A stretch of 20,777 nucleotides of DNA, from NCBI GenBank assembly GCA_964011275.1, contig CAXGOB010000079.1, positions 1 to 20,777 on the forward strand, written 5' to 3'. A program made the translations under genes and the position numbers. Shown here in pieces: positions 8,503-17,021 of the stretch. The stretch's first letter is position 1. The number at the start of each line of letters is the position of its first letter. Below the pieces are notes generated by a model, which was not told where the DNA came from, did no database searches, and saw only the letters and a list, made by a program, of their open reading frames with translations. This DNA is from UBA7328 sp002471345 (GTDB lineage Bacteria > Bacteroidota > Bacteroidia > Chitinophagales > Saprospiraceae).

Positions 8503-9522
8503 TTAGAAAGAATATACCGCTGCTAGAATGAATGATGAAAGAGAATCTCCTAGATCTGTATCCCCTAAATCAAACTTTCCATCAGATAGTGAATCAATCC
8601 TGATTTCTGGAATGATGGTGAGGTTGTCTATCGTATAATTGGCAGAGATTGTAAAGCCAAAGACTTTCGACTCTGTTTCTGAACCTAGAATACTCCCAGT
8701 CTTATCTGTAAATGATTCTGCTCTCGCACCCAATTTGAAAGTTTCAGAAAGAGCTGCTTGAAGATATACGGCCACACCACTGAACGTCTCATCTGCAATA
8801 GTTGTATTTAATCCTAAGTATATGGCATCCGTTATATCATATCCTGCTGTAAGGTCCAATTGATAAAAGCCCTCTTGAAAAATACCATTGGCATAAGCTG
8901 ACCCTTTTCCAAAGTCATATCCCAATTGCAACCCGAATACATAATCTCCAGTCAGATTATAATCTGTAGCATCTGTAGGGTTCAGGATTGCTCCCATAAT
9001 TGTAACGTCTCCTGCCGTAATATCCACCTTAAGGCCAGTATGTGAAAATGGGCCATAAGAAAACATATATGAAGTAGAGTAATTAAAATTGCTTGCCGGT
9101 GATATTACTTCATAACCTAAAAAGGTGTTGAAATTTCCCAATGTGAATTTCACATTTTCGCTTACGTTCCAATAGGCATAAAGCTGATTTACAATATTGG
9201 CACTTCCTGTAGATAAGAATACTGCATCCTCTCCTCTAGGACCAAATACTAAATCTCCTACAACGCCTACTTTTTCTCCTTCCACGCCACCAATCAAATT
9301 AAACATACCTAGAGAAAACCCTGGTAAATTTGCAAATGAGGTGGCTGGTGCTGCGGAAGAGCCTAAAATAAAGGCTTCTGGGTCATTAGATGCATTGATA
9401 TTTGCCCTGAAATAGGTGTCAGCAGAGCCTGATAAGGTAAACTTTGGCCCTTCCTGAGCTAATAGTGATGGAGTATACGCCAAAAGAACAGCTAATAAAC
9501 AATGAGTTAAAAAATTTTTCAT
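8503..9522 (-). CDS. Outer-membrane beta-barrel porin (bbp2/OmpL-like) linked to ammonium transport
   Basis: A 339-residue exported barrel protein. Translation is placed at ATG 9522 (MKNFLTHCLLAVLLAYTPSLLAQ, a signal peptide); the longer frame from TTG 9537 only adds five residues. The mature chain alternates short amphipathic strands with turns throughout (FTLSGSADTYFRAN, VGVVGDLVFGPRGEDA, VNQLYAYWNVSENVKFTLGNF) and ends in a C-terminal aromatic residue (AVYSF), the usual outer-membrane barrel signal. It resembles the bbp2/OmpL-like porin group of Bacteroidota, often found beside amt. It is the third gene of the PII-Amt-porin set, 142 bp after amt, and may let ammonium or other small solutes through the outer membrane. 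The gap before it holds a hairpin and a folded leader, so its expression may be partly uncoupled from amt. Confidence 0.8.
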   Translation of the reverse strand: MKNFLTHCLLAVLLAYTPSLLAQEGPKFTLSGSADTYFRANINASNDPEAFILGSSAAPATSFANLPGFSLGMFNLIGGVEGEKVGVVGDLVFGPRGEDAVFLSTGSANIVNQLYAYWNVSENVKFTLGNFNTFLGYEVISPASNFNYSTSYMFSYGPFSHTGLKVDITAGDVTIMGAILNPTDATDYNLTGDYVFGLQLGYDFGKGSAYANGIFQEGFYQLDLTAGYDITDAIYLGLNTTIADETFSGVAVYLQAALSETFKLGARAESFTDKTGSILGSETESKVFGFTISANYTIDNLTIIPEIRIDSLSDGKFDLGDTDLGDSLSSFILAAVYSF

Positions 9523-9550
9523 TTCTTTAATATTCAATTTTTAGAAAAAT

Positions 9551-9608
9551 GCACCTTAAAAGGTTGAACCTGAGTCTTCCAATTCACATGGTCAACCACC
9601 TTAGGTGC
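9551..9608 (-). promoter_or_regulatory. Structured leader upstream of the porin (nested inverted repeats)
   Basis: 9551-9570 and 9590-9608 form an imperfect inverted repeat (GCACCTTAAAAGGTTGAACC against GGTCAACCACCTTAGGTGC) around a 19-base loop. Each arm is also a small palindrome by itself (ACCTTAAAAGGT; CACCTTAGGTG). The transcript could therefore fold as one long hairpin or two short ones. It ends about 28 bp before the porin ATG. A role as attenuator, protein-binding site or RNA-processing site is inferred only. Confidence 0.45.
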
Positions 9609-9627
9609 TGATTTAAATTTATTGTGT

Positions 9628-9651
9628 GTCCCCGACGTCAGAATCGGGGAC
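9628..9651 (-). terminator. Terminator-like hairpin after amt
   Basis: An 8-bp perfect GC-rich stem (GTCCCCGA, 9628-9635, with TCGGGGAC, 9644-9651) and an 8-base loop begin 14 bp past the amt stop codon. On the minus strand it is followed by ACACAATAAATT, with no real U-tract, so it may slow or partly stop transcription or protect the mRNA 3' end. On the plus strand a T/C-rich run (TTTCTTCTTC) follows. Confidence 0.55.
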
Positions 9652-9664
9652 TTTCTTCTTCTAG

Positions 9665-10969
9665 TTATGAGTAAGCATTGAGTTCATGCTCCATAATATC
9701 TAGACCTTTTTCTTCTTCTTCTTCCGATACTCTCAACCCCATAGTCACCTTGATGATATAAAACAGAATAAAGGAGAAAATGAATGTAAATGCGCCAATG
9801 GCCAAAATACCCAGGAGCTGTGCTCCAAAGGATCCATAATTATCGGCGCAGTCTCCAAATATTGCAACTGCTAATGTTCCCCAGATACCACATACAAGGT
9901 GTACAGAAGTAGCGCCAACTGGGTCATCCAGTTTAGCTTTATCAAAAGCTGTAACTGATATAGGAATGATCACACCAGCTATAAAACCGACGATTATAGC
10001 ATCTGTTACACTCATTACATCAGCTCCTGCAGTAATACCGACTAGGCCACCAAGGATACCGTTAAGTACCATAGGCAAGTCATAATTTTTAAACATAATC
10101 AATGATGTGATAAAGGCTCCCATAGCACCTGCTGCTGCTGCTATAGATGTAGTAGTAAATACGAGTGATACACCTCCTGGATCTGCACTTAATACTGATC
10201 CTCCATTAAACCCAAACCACCCGAACCATAATAAGAAAACACCAATTGCCGCAAGGGGCATGCTATGTCCCATTATTGGTCTAATCCCCTTGGATGTATA
10301 TTTCCCAGCTCTTGGCCCCAATAAGATAATTCCTGCTAATGCAGCCCATCCACCTACTGAGTGAACGACTGTAGACCCAGCAAAATCATAAAATCCTTTC
10401 TGATCCAACCATCCTGCTCCCCATTTCCATGCACCTGTGATAGGATATGAGATCGCTACGAATATCGTAGCAAATACAAGGAATGATGGAAGTTTAATCC
10501 TTTCAGCTACTGCTCCAGAAACTATTGTTGCTCCCGTAGCTGCAAACATAGCTTGAAAAATGAAATCTGAGTAGTACGTATAATCAGCATATGCAGCAGT
10601 CATTCCCTCAGCTGTGGGCTCTAGACCTAGACTTGTAAATGCCCCTATACTGAACCACCCATTAAAATCTCCTGGATACATAAGGTCAAAGCCAATTAAA
10701 CAATAGGTCAAAAGTCCTATGGCTATGATCATACAATTTTTGAAAAGAATATTTACAACGTTCTTTTTTCTTACAAACCCTGCCTCTAGAGAAGCGAATC
10801 CTAAGTGCATTATGAATACCAATGCTGCAGATATGAAAATCCACATATTGTTTGTCATGAATTGCGCTAAGTCAGCTGACTCTTGAGCTGCTGTCGCTGC
10901 TGCTGTTGCAGCCTCTAATTTTGCCAAAACCTCTGGTGAGGTTTGATATAATATTTCTTGTTCTTGCAT
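9665..10969 (-). CDS. amt: Ammonium transporter (Amt/MEP/Rh family)
   Basis: A 434-residue inner-membrane ammonium channel with about eleven membrane segments. The twin pore histidines are present: H203 (STVVHSVGGWAALAG) and H357 (GATSVHLVCGIWGT). Other family words are MHLGFASLEAGFVRKKNVVNI, DFAGSTVVH, LWFGWFGFNGGS and LNGILGGLVGITAG. The first ~38 residues (EVLAKLEAATAAATAAQESA) form an Ala-rich, probably helical extension ahead of the first membrane segment, rather than a classical signal peptide; its role is unknown. The C-terminal tail is rich in glutamate (RVSEEEEEKG). ATG 10969 lies 26 bp after the PII stop, so the two are co-transcribed. PII binding to Amt to block conduction is known for the family. 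Confidence 0.95.
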   Translation of the reverse strand: MQEQEILYQTSPEVLAKLEAATAAATAAQESADLAQFMTNNMWIFISAALVFIMHLGFASLEAGFVRKKNVVNILFKNCMIIAIGLLTYCLIGFDLMYPGDFNGWFSIGAFTSLGLEPTAEGMTAAYADYTYYSDFIFQAMFAATGATIVSGAVAERIKLPSFLVFATIFVAISYPITGAWKWGAGWLDQKGFYDFAGSTVVHSVGGWAALAGIILLGPRAGKYTSKGIRPIMGHSMPLAAIGVFLLWFGWFGFNGGSVLSADPGGVSLVFTTTSIAAAAGAMGAFITSLIMFKNYDLPMVLNGILGGLVGITAGADVMSVTDAIIVGFIAGVIIPISVTAFDKAKLDDPVGATSVHLVCGIWGTLAVAIFGDCADNYGSFGAQLLGILAIGAFTFIFSFILFYIIKVTMGLRVSEEEEEKGLDIMEHELNAYS

Positions 10970-10995
10970 TTCTTTACTTTTTTATGATTTTACCA

Positions 10996-11334
10996 TCAAA
11001 GGGCATCGTCGTCTTTTTCACCTGTTCTTACTCTTATAAAGGCATCTACTGGAGTAACAATGATTTTACCATCTCCAATTCTTCCCGTTTTGGCATTGAT
11101 TGAAATTGTAGATATGACCTGATCTAATTTTTCCTCAGGCACAATAATTTCCAATTTGAGGCGAGGTATGTGTCCAGAATCATAATGAGACCCTCTATAT
11201 GTAATCTCATCTCCTTTCTGTTTTCCATGACCACTTACTTCCAGAAAAGTAAAAAAGTTGATTCCTATTCCTTCTAGAGCCTCGGTTACGTCATCAAATT
11301 TTGATTTCCGAATAATGGCTTCTACTTTCTTCAT
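10996..11334 (-). CDS. glnB: PII nitrogen-regulatory protein (GlnB/GlnK)
   Basis: A 112-residue trimeric signal-transduction protein, the same length as E. coli GlnB and alignable without gaps. The T-loop is clear (GHGKQKGDEITYRGSHYDSG); Tyr51 falls on the uridylylation site and Tyr46 is also conserved. The B-loop KTGRIGDGKI (82-91) and the C-terminal RTGE (103-106) bind ATP and 2-oxoglutarate in the family. The linked amt gene suggests a GlnK role, opening and closing Amt according to nitrogen and energy state. Whether Tyr51 is modified here cannot be told from the window: no uridylyltransferase is present. It starts at ATG 11334, 158 bp from the divergent gene at 11493. Confidence 0.95.
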   Translation of the reverse strand: MKKVEAIIRKSKFDDVTEALEGIGINFFTFLEVSGHGKQKGDEITYRGSHYDSGHIPRLKLEIIVPEEKLDQVISTISINAKTGRIGDGKIIVTPVDAFIRVRTGEKDDDAL

Positions 11335-11492
11335 TTTGTCGGATTGTTAATTATGTTTGATTGATTATCGGTGCAAGGTTAATTAGCATGACAAAAGAAA
11401 ATTTTCCTAAAATGATCGTCTATGTTATCTTAAGAGAAGCGGAAAATTTTATACTGCATTGAATATCAATCACATATGAACTAATTTTTGTT

Positions 11493-13034
11493 ATGCCTAT
11501 CTCCAATTACAACGAGCTTTTCGGTTTAGTAAAGTCGATGACAAAAGCAGAAAAGAGAAATTTCAACCTGTATGCTAAAAGAATAGGTGGGGATGAGAAC
11601 ATGAAGTTTTTACAACTTTTTGATGTTATAGACAAACAAAAGCAGGAGAATGAAGAAGCTATATTTACAGGCCTTGAACACATAGGCAAACAGCAATTCT
11701 CTAACTTAAAAAGACATTTATATAAACAATTAGTTACAAGTCTTAGGCTTATTCATATCAGCAAAGACACTTCTATAGAAGTTAGAGAGCATATCGATTT
11801 TGCTAAAATCCTATATGGTAAGGGTCTATTTCACCAGAGTTTAAAAATATTAACAAGAGCAAAAAGAATTGCAGAAACTAGTGACCTTGACTTACTTATT
11901 CTTGAGATTTTAGAATTTCAAAAGCTTATAGAAGCTAGGCATATTACTCGTACTGGGGCGCTTAAAAATGTAGAATTAATAACAGAAGCAGAAAATCGGT
12001 TTACTAGTGTTCACTCCGAAGTCCGATTGTCAAATCTAAAAATTCTAATACATGGATGGTACATTAGGAATGGGCATATCCAAAGTGAGGAAGATTATGA
12101 TACGGTAAAAGAGTTTTTTGAAAAGAACTTGCCCAATTATGATTTAGACAGCTTGAGTTTTCAAGAAAAAGTATTCCTATATCAATCTTATGTATGGTAT
12201 TACTACACTATTCTGGATTTCAAACAATGTTTTGAATATTCTATAAAATGGGTAGAACTCTTTAAAAAGAATGAACACTTCCAAAAATGGGACGTGGACT
12301 TGATGATGAGAGGTTATTTCTACATTCTCACAACTGCATACTATAATAGAGATAAGGCGTCTTTTGAAAAGTATTTGGAAGAATTCGAAAAATTTAGAAA
12401 ATCCAAATACCATACGTTCAATGAAAACTCTCGGATCTTCTCTTTTATTTATGTCCACAATGGAAGATTGACTCGTTTTGGGTTATCAGGAGAATTTGAG
12501 GACGGGCTAAAGGTTATACCTAAAACCTTAAGAAGAATAAAAAGATATGAGAACAAAATAGACCCACATCGAATCATAGTTTTTTACTTCAAAATTGCTT
12601 GGATCTATCTAGCCGCAGGAAAAGCAGGAAAATCTGTTAATTATCTCAACAAGTTATTTCAAATTGAAATTGGCTTCCTACGTATAGACCTTCAGATTTA
12701 TAGTCAGATACTTTTTCTCATGGCTCATTACGATTTAGAGAATTATGATCTAATGAAATATCTCATACAAAGGGCAGAAAGTAGTTTTGGCAAAATCAAG
12801 AACAGAAGTAAACTCCAGGAAGAAAGTATAAAATTCTTCAAGAAAATAAATCGAAAAGGTAAATCAGATCATATTGATCTATTCATTGAATTTAGTAATG
12901 AGTTGCAATTACTTCAACGTGACCAATATGAGAAAAGAGCATTCCTTTATTTAGACATTTTTTCTTGGGTACAATCCAAAGTATTGAGAAAAACAGTGTC
13001 GGAAGTAGTAAAATCTCAAATAAAAAATCATTGA
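11493..13034 (+). CDS. Conserved-looking alpha-helical (TPR-like) protein of unknown function
   Basis: 513 residues, no signal peptide, no membrane segment and almost wholly helical. It begins SNYNELFGLVKSMTKAEKRNFNLYAKR, followed by regularly spaced helix pairs with TPR-like spacing of aromatic and small residues (YGKGLFHQSLKILTRAKRIAE; AWIYLAAGKAGKSVNYLNKLF). The composition is rich in K, E, F and Y, typical of a protein-binding scaffold. I recall similar proteins being widespread as hypothetical proteins in Bacteroidota but cannot name a function. It is transcribed away from glnB (158 bp) and converges on the secreted gene at 13028, with the stop codons overlapping by 7 bp. The ATG at 11493 gives the full helical N terminus. 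Real gene: confident. Function: unassigned. Confidence 0.8.
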   Translation: MPISNYNELFGLVKSMTKAEKRNFNLYAKRIGGDENMKFLQLFDVIDKQKQENEEAIFTGLEHIGKQQFSNLKRHLYKQLVTSLRLIHISKDTSIEVREHIDFAKILYGKGLFHQSLKILTRAKRIAETSDLDLLILEILEFQKLIEARHITRTGALKNVELITEAENRFTSVHSEVRLSNLKILIHGWYIRNGHIQSEEDYDTVKEFFEKNLPNYDLDSLSFQEKVFLYQSYVWYYYTILDFKQCFEYSIKWVELFKKNEHFQKWDVDLMMRGYFYILTTAYYNRDKASFEKYLEEFEKFRKSKYHTFNENSRIFSFIYVHNGRLTRFGLSGEFEDGLKVIPKTLRRIKRYENKIDPHRIIVFYFKIAWIYLAAGKAGKSVNYLNKLFQIEIGFLRIDLQIYSQILFLMAHYDLENYDLMKYLIQRAESSFGKIKNRSKLQEESIKFFKKINRKGKSDHIDLFIEFSNELQLLQRDQYEKRAFLYLDIFSWVQSKVLRKTVSEVVKSQIKNH

Positions 13035-14515
13035 TATTTTATCTCTACCATTTGAGAGTTTTCCAAGTCTGTTTGAAGACTTATTTCTTTCCTTACTCCA
13101 TTTACAGTATAGGCCAGGGCGATTGTATTAGGAGGTCTATATCCAGTATTATCAGCATGAACCAGAATGTAGTTTTGTTGTCCCGGCTTGATATGGATAG
13201 TAACTGTCTTTGGCTCTTTCTCTAATGAGATATTTTTAAATTTCCACTCATCATTTACTTTGATTGATACCCTATCACCATCTTTGATAAGATGATCATA
13301 CAATTCTAAATCAAAGGAGTCAGCATTGACAAAGATTACTTCTTGATGGACCACAATGCCTCGAGTATAATTTATAGGTGTAATTTCTTCCTTTTGTTTT
13401 GGTTGAGGAGGGTCTTCTTCCGGTGTAGTTGGTTGGGATATAACAACAGATTTAGGTGATGAATTAATAGGGTTTTCTTGTTTGTTTAACAATGCGATTA
13501 ATTTATCGTCATTCAAGGTAGTAAGTTCTTCTTTCGGTAGTTTTCTAGGGTATAAAACTTTATAAAAATGTGGAACTTCAACCTCTTTTATCCATCCATT
13601 TTCTTGTGCAAGATCATTAAATTCATGAATAAATCCATTACCATACCTGTTGATAAGATTAAGCATTGTCACATTGTGATAGTGGTAGAGGCTTCCATAG
13701 AGTTGGTATTCGATAGGAATTGCTTTATTCGAATTATAGTCTTTAATTGCTTTCACAAGCCTCGAAACGTTCGTGAGTATTCTCTTTCTTGATTGGGGGT
13801 CGCCGCTCAATGAAATTTTTTCTAGCTCTACCACCTTCTTTCCGATTTCAGCTACAAAAGACTTTTCAATTGGTGCTTCGTCACGTAGCTTTCCAACTTG
13901 GAGTTTAGATAGAGAATAAAATTCAAAGAACTTTTGAGTAAACGGGTTTTTACCTCTTTTCACCTGATATACAGATTGAAGGTGAATATCTATTGCTTGG
14001 TATACCTCAAAAAATCTATCGTATAAATCTACCACAGATTCTAGTTCTGTATAAACCTTTTGAAGGTTAGTAGACTGTGTAAGATCACTGGTGTCCAAAA
14101 TTTTTGCGATGGATATTCGCTTCATATTCAGAACACCTAGTAGCCTTTTCAATTCTGAAACATGCTGATTAATGGTTTCAACATTACTTCCTAGATATGC
14201 ACCTTCTCTTATTGCAGCCTCATAAAGCAAATAAGGGTTACTTTCTTCGTAAAACCATCCTTCGGGGTCTCTAAATATGTCCTCTGGAAGATCAGCGTTG
14301 CTATAGTTATTCAACTGATAATCAGGTAGATCTACATACTTATTAACAGTTTGATTATAAATTTCAAAAAGGCGATGAGCAATAAGAAGACCATGTATAC
14401 TTTCATTCACAAAAGTGACATAGTTGTTTACTGCTCTTACTTCATTTTTGTCCTGAGCGTATATGGCCTGTAGACCAAAAACGAAAAGAAACATTATGGC
14501 CTTAATTCGATTCAT
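13028..14515 (-). CDS. Secreted protein with helical N-terminal region and C-terminal beta domain
   Basis: A 495-residue exported protein. Residues 1-20 (MNRIKAIMFLFVFGLQAIYA) are a signal peptide. Residues about 25-345 are mainly helical. A Pro/Glu/Lys-rich linker covers 350-385 (QPTTPEEDPPQPKQKEE). Residues about 387-495 form a small beta domain containing LELYDHLIKDGDRVSIKVND, IHIKPGQQNYILVHADNTG and YRPPNTIALAYTV. That last pattern (a Y/D-rich DGD loop, then PPNTA/I) recurs in many exported Bacteroidota proteins, where I believe it is a small beta-sandwich of unknown role. There is no T9SS sorting domain. The ATG overlaps the mnmG stop as TAATG, so translation is probably coupled to mnmG. 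Periplasmic or cell-envelope location is inferred. Confidence 0.8.
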   Translation of the reverse strand: MNRIKAIMFLFVFGLQAIYAQDKNEVRAVNNYVTFVNESIHGLLIAHRLFEIYNQTVNKYVDLPDYQLNNYSNADLPEDIFRDPEGWFYEESNPYLLYEAAIREGAYLGSNVETINQHVSELKRLLGVLNMKRISIAKILDTSDLTQSTNLQKVYTELESVVDLYDRFFEVYQAIDIHLQSVYQVKRGKNPFTQKFFEFYSLSKLQVGKLRDEAPIEKSFVAEIGKKVVELEKISLSGDPQSRKRILTNVSRLVKAIKDYNSNKAIPIEYQLYGSLYHYHNVTMLNLINRYGNGFIHEFNDLAQENGWIKEVEVPHFYKVLYPRKLPKEELTTLNDDKLIALLNKQENPINSSPKSVVISQPTTPEEDPPQPKQKEEITPINYTRGIVVHQEVIFVNADSFDLELYDHLIKDGDRVSIKVNDEWKFKNISLEKEPKTVTIHIKPGQQNYILVHADNTGYRPPNTIALAYTVNGVRKEISLQTDLENSQMVEIKYQ

Positions 14516-16380
14516 TATCTTCCTAAATGGACCAACAAAACGGAAATGTCCGAGGGAGAAACCCCACTTATTCTACTAGCTTGGCCTATAGAAAGAGGTT
14601 TGATTTCTGATAGTTTTTCTCTCGCCTCAGCAGAAAGAGAGGTTATTTTTTGATAATCAAAATCCAAATTAAGACCTACTTTCTCTAAACGGTTCATTTT
14701 ATCCACCATTTCCTCCTCTTTTCTTATATATCCTTCATATTTCAACTTTACTTCAGCAGCCTCTTTAGTTTCTGGTGTAAATTTTTCCAAAAAAGAAGAA
14801 ACACTTGGTATTGCCTCTGCAATTCCGGAAGCACTAATTTTCGGTCGTGATAATATTGATTGCAGTTTAACTTTTTGATTTAAAGGTGCTGATTTTTGTT
14901 GTTCAAGATATGAGTTAATTTCATTTGGCGCTATCGAGGTGGACTTGAAATATTTTTCAATTTCCTTCATATCACTCTTCTTTTTATCCAGTGCATCAAT
15001 CCGTTCTTCCATATCAGCCATTCCCAACTCAACTGCTTTAGGAGTAAGCCGTAGATCAGCATTATCCTGTCTCAATAAAATTCTAAACTCAGCCCTTGAA
15101 GTGAACATTCTATACGGCTCCTTTGTGCCTTTATTCACTAAATCGTCAATCAGTACGCCTATATATGCTTCTGATCTTTTTAGAATAAACTGCTCTCTAT
15201 TTTTGACACTTAAGGCAGCATTTATACCCGCTATAAGACCTTGACTAGCTGCTTCTTCATAACCCGTCGTTCCATTGATCTGTCCTGCAAAAAAAAGGTG
15301 ATGAACGTTTTTAGTTTCTAGGGTAGGAGAAAGCTGTGTAGGTTGAAAAAAGTCATATTCAATTGCATATCCTGGTCTGAACATCTTCATGTTTTCAAAA
15401 CCCGCTACTTTTTTCAATGCTTTATATTGAACCTCTTCTGGTAGTGAAGAAGAAAACCCATTTACATAAATCTCACAAGTATCTCTTCCTTCTGGCTCTA
15501 CAAATAACTGATGCCTGTCTCTTTCTGCAAACCTATTAATCTTATCTTCTATAGAAGGACAATACCTTGGTCCCAATCCTCTGATTCGACCATTAAACAT
15601 TGGAGACTTATCAAACCCCTCTTTCAATGCTTCATGAACTTCAGGAGCGGTATAAGTAATATGACAATGATGCTGCTTTGTTAGCTTAGGAGTATTTGTG
15701 AACGAAAATTTTGCGGGGTTTTCATCTCCAGGCTGTTCTTCCATTTTAGAATAGTCCAATGACCTTCCGTCAATTCTAGGTGGAGTACCTGTCTTCATCC
15801 TACCAGCTTCAAAACCCAATTCGAGTAGCTGTTCTGTTATTCCTGTTGCTGCCCGCTCTCCAGCTCTTCCTCCACCAAAACTCTTTTCACCTATGTGGAT
15901 TAGGCCATTTAAAAAAGTTCCATTTGTAAGTACTACGGTCTTCGATCTAATCTCAAGACCAATCCCCGTTTTTACACCTTTACATATGTCCCCTTCTACA
16001 ATCAGGCCTGTAACCATTTCCTGCCAAAAGTCTACATTCTCGTTTTCTTCTAATTTATTTCTCCATAACCTGGCAAACTCTAACCTGTCACTTTGTGCTC
16101 TAGGGCTCCACATTGCTGGGCCTTTAGACTTGTTAAGCATTCTGAACTGAATCATTGTATGGTCAGTCACTATACCTGACATTCCTCCTAAGGCATCAAT
16201 CTCACGGACAATTTGGCCTTTAGCTACACCGCCCATTGCTGGGTTACATGACATCTGTGCTATGGTCTGCATGTTCATGGTTGCCATTAGAACTTTAGAA
16301 CCCATTCGTGCTGCGGCATGGGCAGCTTCACATCCTGCATGACCTGCACCTACTACTATTACATCATATTCTGGAAACAT
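14515..16380 (-). CDS. mnmG: tRNA uridine-5-carboxymethylaminomethyl modification enzyme MnmG (GidA)
   Basis: A 621-residue FAD enzyme that, with MnmE, installs the cmnm5/nm5 group on the wobble uridine of certain tRNAs. The N-terminal Rossmann motif is VIVVGAGHAGCEAAHAAARM (8-27). Other signatures are SCNPAMGGVAKGQIVREIDA (44-63), the CHIT/CPSIEDKINRF blocks with the conserved cysteines used with MnmE, and the C-terminal SIGQASRISGVSPSDISVLLVHLG helical bundle that binds MnmE and tRNA. Length is normal. ATG 16380 lies 18 bp or so from a promoter-like box. Downstream the stop is shared with the secreted protein gene through TAATG, so both are one transcript. Confidence 0.97.
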   Translation of the reverse strand: MFPEYDVIVVGAGHAGCEAAHAAARMGSKVLMATMNMQTIAQMSCNPAMGGVAKGQIVREIDALGGMSGIVTDHTMIQFRMLNKSKGPAMWSPRAQSDRLEFARLWRNKLEENENVDFWQEMVTGLIVEGDICKGVKTGIGLEIRSKTVVLTNGTFLNGLIHIGEKSFGGGRAGERAATGITEQLLELGFEAGRMKTGTPPRIDGRSLDYSKMEEQPGDENPAKFSFTNTPKLTKQHHCHITYTAPEVHEALKEGFDKSPMFNGRIRGLGPRYCPSIEDKINRFAERDRHQLFVEPEGRDTCEIYVNGFSSSLPEEVQYKALKKVAGFENMKMFRPGYAIEYDFFQPTQLSPTLETKNVHHLFFAGQINGTTGYEEAASQGLIAGINAALSVKNREQFILKRSEAYIGVLIDDLVNKGTKEPYRMFTSRAEFRILLRQDNADLRLTPKAVELGMADMEERIDALDKKKSDMKEIEKYFKSTSIAPNEINSYLEQQKSAPLNQKVKLQSILSRPKISASGIAEAIPSVSSFLEKFTPETKEAAEVKLKYEGYIRKEEEMVDKMNRLEKVGLNLDFDYQKITSLSAEAREKLSEIKPLSIGQASRISGVSPSDISVLLVHLGR

Positions 16381-16403
16381 CTACTTCTTCTGACTTTATG
16401 CTA

Positions 16404-16411
16404 CAAAACTA
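16404..16411 (-). promoter_or_regulatory. Bacteroidota-type -7 box for mnmG
   Basis: The minus strand reads TAGTTTTG, an exact TAnnTTTG match, ending 23 bp before the mnmG ATG at 16380. A TTTG (16438-16441) lies upstream at a spacer of 26, rather long, so the -33 element is weak. A match to an 8-base degenerate word in AT-rich DNA is not proof. Confidence 0.5.
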
Positions 16412-16547
16412 AACCATTAATGGGTTAATTTTATTGGCAAAAAGAGGTTCAAATACGATAGAATACTTCATCCATCTATTATCTCCGACATTTAATTTCT
16501 GGATTTTGAGGAACATATTTATTGTTTTAGACATTATAATTTAACCC

Positions 16548-16555
16548 TATTTTTG
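16548..16555 (+). promoter_or_regulatory. Bacteroidota-type -7 box for the bacilliredoxin gene
   Basis: TATTTTTG, an exact TAnnTTTG match, ends 26 bp before ATG 16582. The expected -33 TTTG is only approximate (ATTG at 16521-16524 or TTTT at 16525-16528). It lies divergently to the box for mnmG, in the same 201-bp intergenic space. Confidence 0.5.
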
Positions 16556-16581
16556 CAAATAGATTTTAAAAAACATTTTAT

Positions 16582-16995
16582 ATGTATCCGAGAGAATTAA
16601 CAATACCAATGGCAAAGGACCTTACAGAGTTTGGGTTCAAAGGCCTTACCTCACCTGATGAAGTTCTAAGCTCTATAGAGGGGTCAGAAGGAACTTCTTT
16701 GCTTGTAGTAAATAGTGTTTGTGGCTGTGCCGCAGCAAATGCACGACCAGGGGCTAAAATATCAATTCAGAACGAAAAAAAACCTGATCATTGTTATACG
16801 GTTTTTGCCGGTGTGGATAGAGAAGCTGTGGATCAAGCAAGAGAATTATTACTTCCATATCCTCCTTCTTCTCCTGCTATTGCTCTTTTTAAGGAGGGGA
16901 AGCTCGTGCACATGCTAGAAAGACACCACATAGAAGGTAGAACAGCGCAAATGATTGCAGATAATCTTAAGATGGCATACGATCAATTCTGCTAG
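16582..16995 (+). CDS. Bacilliredoxin (BrxA/BrxB, YphP/YqiW family)
   Basis: A 137-residue thioredoxin-fold protein with the family's CxC motif, VNSVCGCAAANARPG (43-57; Cys47 and Cys49). Members remove bacillithiol mixed disulfides from proteins in Firmicutes, and homologues occur widely in Bacteroidota. His114 and His115 (MLERHHIEGR) and the final Cys137 also fit the family, which has a C-terminal extension with conserved His. It is cytosolic with no signal peptide. Only the homologous family is clear; the thiol cofactor in this organism cannot be seen here. A likely promoter lies 26 bp upstream, and a hairpin follows the stop 26 bp downstream. Confidence 0.95.
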   Translation: MYPRELTIPMAKDLTEFGFKGLTSPDEVLSSIEGSEGTSLLVVNSVCGCAAANARPGAKISIQNEKKPDHCYTVFAGVDREAVDQARELLLPYPPSSPAIALFKEGKLVHMLERHHIEGRTAQMIADNLKMAYDQFC

Positions 16996-17021
16996 TATTA
17001 GTAACAAAAGACAAAAAAGAA

